The position numbers and the translations under genes were made by a program. A stretch of DNA of 9,964 bases. It comes from Bacteroidales bacterium UBA2295 (GTDB lineage Bacteria > Bacteroidota > Bacteroidia > Bacteroidales > Tenuifilaceae). Every line of letters starts with the position of its first letter. The first letter of the stretch is position 1. The DNA lies in the NCBI GenBank assembly GCA_002345825.1, contig DDWD01000078.1:26245-36208 (forward strand). The letters run 5' to 3'. The notes below the pieces were generated by a model that saw nothing but the letters and a program-made list of their open reading frames with translations, had not been told where the DNA came from and did not search any database. Positions 7,265 through 9,964 of this stretch are shown in pieces.

Positions 7265-8770
7265 TTATCCAATATGGATAAACTGATCGACCAGTTTTTT
7301 AATTTCCGCATGCTTACCGAAAAGTTTTTCGCTTAGGCCTTTGTCGTCATACGATTTGAGCTTTTCTATTCGACTTTCGATAAGACCTTTTGGGAAAATT
7401 TGGTTGTTTTCAAATATCTCTCTTTTGTTGTTGAGTGCTTCAGCCGATTCGTAGCATGACACGGGAAGCTGTTCCAGCGTTGCCAGCTTGTCCTTAAATT
7501 CGGGCTTAAAAATATTAACATCAACATACAGTTTTTCAGCAATTTCTAGCGAGTTGGGTGTTTGAATTCCCTTTAGCGCCGTAACCACAAGGCCAGCAAG
7601 GGTAAGGTAAATATCAGCCGACCCATCGGGAACTCGGAATTCAAAGGTTTGTTTCGATACTCCACGATTTATCTCGGTGGTGTCGTTGGGGTTAGCATCC
7701 TGAATCATATTGCCTGCACCCGACCATCCCAAGGGTACCCTTATAACTACCGAGCGGTTACGATCGCCCCAGCAAATGTTGGTAGGTGCTTCTTGGTGTG
7801 GAACAAGGCGTAAGTACGATGTTGGTATGGTGTTACCAAAGGCTGTTAGCGCATCGGCCGAGGATAGAATTCCGGCAATCATCTTTTTGGCCAAGTCGCT
7901 AAGCTTGCCATTTTCTGTGGCTAAATTTTGGCCATCCTTTTCAACCATCATATGGAAATGCATACCGCTGCCCGCTTTGCCAACGGTGATTTTTGGAGCG
8001 TAGCTAATATCAACCCCGTAACGGTAACCTAGCATTCTTAAAATCCACTTGGCCAGTATCATCTGCTCTGCCGCCTCTTCCACAGAGGTGGGAAGGAACT
8101 CAATCTCCTGCTGCTCGTAGTACATATCCTCGTCGGAGAAACAACCTACCTCAGAGTGGCCATATTTAATACTCCCACCAGCTTTTGCAATAAGCCTAAG
8201 AGCTTCGTTGCGAATAAATTCGAATTTGGCAAAGGGTTCGCTTGCGTGATATCCCTTCTGATCGACACCAGGAAATGCATCCTCTTTGGGGGAGATAATG
8301 TAGTACTCCAGCTCGCCTAGCGCCTTGAAATTGAATCCAGTTTCGCGGGTAAACTCCTCGCTTGCCTTCCTAAGTACATGCCCTGGGGCGCTCTCGAGAG
8401 GTTTCCCCTCGCTATTATAGAAAGAGCATAAAATATCGATGGTTGGAACCTCGGCAAATGGGTTTACAAAAGCCGTTCGGTAGCGAGGAACCACGTATAG
8501 ATCGCTGCTGCCCGCCTCAATAAACGAGAAAAGGCTGCTCCCGTCAACACGCTCACCGTGGGTGAGGATTGACTCAAGGTGATCCTTGGATGTAATGACA
8601 AAGTTGAGCGTTTTAAGCCTGCCATCTTCGGCCACGTAACGGAAGTTGATCATCTCTATACCGTTCTCTTCGCAGTAGCGAATGATATCGTTGCGTGTAA
8701 ATTCCGAGGGGGATTTTTTAAGGAATTGAACCAGCTCGTTGGGATTCATCTGTACTGTGCTCTCTTTCAT
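7265..8770 (-). CDS. Type I-like glutamine synthetase family protein
   Basis: A complete 501-residue protein. Glutamine synthetase condenses glutamate and ammonia using ATP. The N-terminal beta-grasp domain (about 25-115) carries RVDGSS (75-80, equivalent of the Asp50/Ser53 loop). The catalytic domain has GELEYYI (152-158; two metal-binding Glu), HSEVG (205-209), EQQEIEF (219-225), GSGMHFH (267-273; the ATP/metal His), SYLRLVPHQEAPTNICWGD (318-336, with the flap Glu), NRS (338-340) and FEFRVPDGSAD (376-386). Every ligand position I can place seems kept. Differences from classical GlnA: about seven extra residues between HSEVG and QQEIEF, about 20 extra between IRVP and FEFR (roughly 347-372), and no NLYDLP adenylylation motif, although a Tyr (414 in KLYVDVNI) falls at about that place. 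It is shorter than the GSIII (GlnN) type common in Bacteroidota. It could be the main ammonia-assimilating enzyme or a paralogue acting on another amine. It stands alone, with its own candidate promoter and a terminator behind it. Confidence 0.93.
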   Translation of the reverse strand: MKESTVQMNPNELVQFLKKSPSEFTRNDIIRYCEENGIEMINFRYVAEDGRLKTLNFVITSKDHLESILTHGERVDGSSLFSFIEAGSSDLYVVPRYRTAFVNPFAEVPTIDILCSFYNSEGKPLESAPGHVLRKASEEFTRETGFNFKALGELEYYIISPKEDAFPGVDQKGYHASEPFAKFEFIRNEALRLIAKAGGSIKYGHSEVGCFSDEDMYYEQQEIEFLPTSVEEAAEQMILAKWILRMLGYRYGVDISYAPKITVGKAGSGMHFHMMVEKDGQNLATENGKLSDLAKKMIAGILSSADALTAFGNTIPTSYLRLVPHQEAPTNICWGDRNRSVVIRVPLGWSGAGNMIQDANPNDTTEINRGVSKQTFEFRVPDGSADIYLTLAGLVVTALKGIQTPNSLEIAEKLYVDVNIFKPEFKDKLATLEQLPVSCYESAEALNNKREIFENNQIFPKGLIESRIEKLKSYDDKGLSEKLFGKHAEIKKLVDQFIHIG

Positions 8771-8896
8771 ATGGTCTGATTATTAAGATTTATCATCGAC
8801 ATAAAACACCTCAAAGCTGGAAAACTCTGATCAAAAAAGCAAATGTGAAGTAGATGTTAAGTAACAGATTGCCTTTAATTCGGGTAGTACGAATAC
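8771..8896. other. Short gap between the hybrid kinase and glutamine synthetase genes
   Basis: These 126 bases on the minus strand hold the end of the hybrid kinase transcript and the candidate glutamine synthetase promoter. Only a weak 5-bp hairpin (ATTCG/CGAAT, 8878-8894) lies just behind the kinase stop, with no T-run, so I see no convincing terminator and read-through is possible. Confidence 0.5.
8812..8843 (-). promoter_or_regulatory. Candidate promoter of the glutamine synthetase gene
   Basis: On the minus strand TTTG (plus-strand CAAA at 8840-8843) is followed after 20 bases by CAGCTTTG (plus-strand 8812-8819). The second box matches TAnnTTTG at five of six fixed positions and the spacing is canonical for Bacteroidota. 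Transcription would start near 8805, leaving a leader of about 35 bases before the ATG at 8770. It is the best promoter match in the 126-base gap and suggests the gene is expressed apart from the upstream hybrid kinase. Confidence 0.4.
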
Positions 8897-9964
8897 CTAT
8901 TCGGCCTGTAAAACCGAAAGAATTATTCTGAATAGCTCTTTTGATTCGATAGGTTTTGTGGTGAATGCATTACAACCGCTACTTAGGGCTAGCTGCTTAT
9001 CTTCCTGCATTGCGTGGGCTGTTTGGGCTACAATGGGCATGGTAAAACCTCGTTTACGAAGTTCTTTTGTGGCATCAATCCCATTCATTATGGGCATCTT
9101 TATGTCCATCAGAATCAAATCTATTTTGTTTGACACACACCTATCAATGGCTTCTTGTCCATTGATAGCTCTTATCACCTTGGCATTAGCCGATTTGAGC
9201 AGGTGCTCAAGGTACTGATAGTTGGGATCATCATCCTCGGCGATTAGTATGGTTTTATCGCTCCACAATAAGTTATTGTTGGTGGAGGTGTTTTCGTCCA
9301 GATTTAACGTGAGCCCTTCGATGTAGGGGATTGTAAAATAAAAGCAGGTGCCAACATTGGGGGTAGAGGTAAACCATATTTTGCCCCCAAGCATCTCTAC
9401 AAATGCTTTTGATATTGGGAGTCCTAGCCCGGTTCCCTTTCGGCTGCTATTGGTAGCATTATCAACTTGTTGAAACCGTTTGAAAATAATCGTACTCTGT
9501 TCGGGTTCAATTCCGATACCGGTATCCTTAACGTAAAACTCCAGCTGTTTGCCAATAACCTTGTACCCAATCTCTATCGCTCCAGTATTGGTAAATTTTA
9601 TGGCGTTAAATATTAGGTTGTTTAGCACTTGCGATAGCTTTACCTCATCGGTAAAAATTATGCTCTGCGAATCGGGAAGTCCCATGCTGATTAGTAGATC
9701 CAAACCCTTGATGCGGGCGGTTTGAGAAAACACTGCTTTTAGATCGTTGAGCATTTTATTAACTGAGAACTTGGCCTTTGATAGGGATACTTGTCCCGCT
9801 TCAATTTTTGAAATGTCGATAATATCGTTAATTATATTTAGTAGCTGATGACCGTTTAGGTTGATTATCTCAACAAATTCCCTTTTCTGATCGTCGGATA
9901 TTGAGTCCTCAAGTAGTAGATTAGAGAATCCGCAGATTGCGTTCATGGGGGTTCTGATTTCATG
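8897..9964 (-). CDS. Hybrid sensor histidine kinase/response regulator, 5' part missing
   Basis: The frame is open to the window edge and begins there in the H-box HEIRTPMNAICGF, so residue 1 of the visible 355 is the phospho-acceptor His itself. The sensor and any membrane or PAS domains lie outside. An ATG at 9946 inside the H-box is not the true start. After HisKA (1-70) come the ATPase boxes: N-box NNLIFNAIKF (115-124), G1 DTGIGI (147-152), F-box IFKRFQQ (160-166) and G2 GTGLGL (177-182). A linker of about 25 residues leads to a receiver domain (about 237-355) with the acidic pocket EDDD (243-246), phospho-acceptor Asp287 in LILMDIKMP, Thr315 and Lys337 (TTKP). It ends right after the receiver, with no DNA-binding or HPt domain, so the signal must pass to a separate partner or act back on the kinase. 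Both catalytic halves look intact. The neighbouring glutamine synthetase gene is 126 bases downstream on the same strand. Confidence 0.95.
   Translation of the reverse strand, partial: HEIRTPMNAICGFSNLLLEDSISDDQKREFVEIINLNGHQLLNIINDIIDISKIEAGQVSLSKAKFSVNKMLNDLKAVFSQTARIKGLDLLISMGLPDSQSIIFTDEVKLSQVLNNLIFNAIKFTNTGAIEIGYKVIGKQLEFYVKDTGIGIEPEQSTIIFKRFQQVDNATNSSRKGTGLGLPISKAFVEMLGGKIWFTSTPNVGTCFYFTIPYIEGLTLNLDENTSTNNNLLWSDKTILIAEDDDPNYQYLEHLLKSANAKVIRAINGQEAIDRCVSNKIDLILMDIKMPIMNGIDATKELRKRGFTMPIVAQTAHAMQEDKQLALSSGCNAFTTKPIESKELFRIILSVLQAE

Noticed and set aside
7710..8003. Plus-strand open frame of 97 codons
   Set aside because: Antisense to conserved glutamine synthetase motifs; the apparent protein is the reverse reading of constrained codons.
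8878..8894. ATTCG/CGAAT hairpin behind the hybrid kinase stop
   Set aside because: Only 5 bp of stem, 7-base loop and no T-run, so not a credible terminator.

Overview
The window comes from a Bacteroidota chromosome, most likely order Bacteroidales or a close relative. The evidence is a DUF4783 lipocalin-sized secreted protein next to nadC, weak or absent Shine-Dalgarno sequences, candidate promoters of the TTTG / TAnnTTTG type, a very large NtrY-like membrane kinase, and moderate-to-low GC with very AT-rich gaps. I cannot name a genus. The content looks like core chromosome. I see no transposase, integrase, phage gene, tRNA, rRNA or CRISPR array, and no gene with obviously foreign composition.

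Left block (minus strand, 1-3806): rlmH (23S rRNA pseudouridine-1915 methyltransferase, GTG start) is followed 92 bases later by a huge histidine kinase. The kinase reads from a GTG at 3240 to the window edge without a stop (1080 codons). It holds a polytopic membrane region, two or three extracytoplasmic regions, HAMP and the H-box. Its ATP-binding domain lies outside the window.

Middle: an AT-rich divergent gap of about 470 bases (3807-4278) separates rlmH from the plus-strand group. It holds candidate promoters in both directions and an unexplained cluster of GGTT/AACC repeats around a small palindrome. The plus-strand group is DUF4783 protein - nadC - YihY/BrkB membrane protein - pdxH (4279-7204). 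It is tightly packed, with gaps of 61 and 20 bases and then a 32-base overlap. It couples the last step of quinolinate-derived NAD synthesis (nadC) and PLP formation (pdxH) with two poorly understood envelope proteins.

Right block (minus strand, 7265-9964): a clear bidirectional hairpin terminator at 7212-7246 sits between the converging pdxH and a 501-residue type-I-like glutamine synthetase. The synthetase keeps the catalytic residues but carries two insertions next to active-site motifs. Upstream of it, across a 126-base gap with a good candidate promoter, is the 3' part of a hybrid histidine kinase/response regulator. Its N-terminal sensor lies beyond the window end.

I found no convincing new defence, mobile or RNA system. 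The items most worth a second look are the large kinase's sensor architecture, the GGTT/AACC repeat cluster, and the insertions in the glutamine synthetase.
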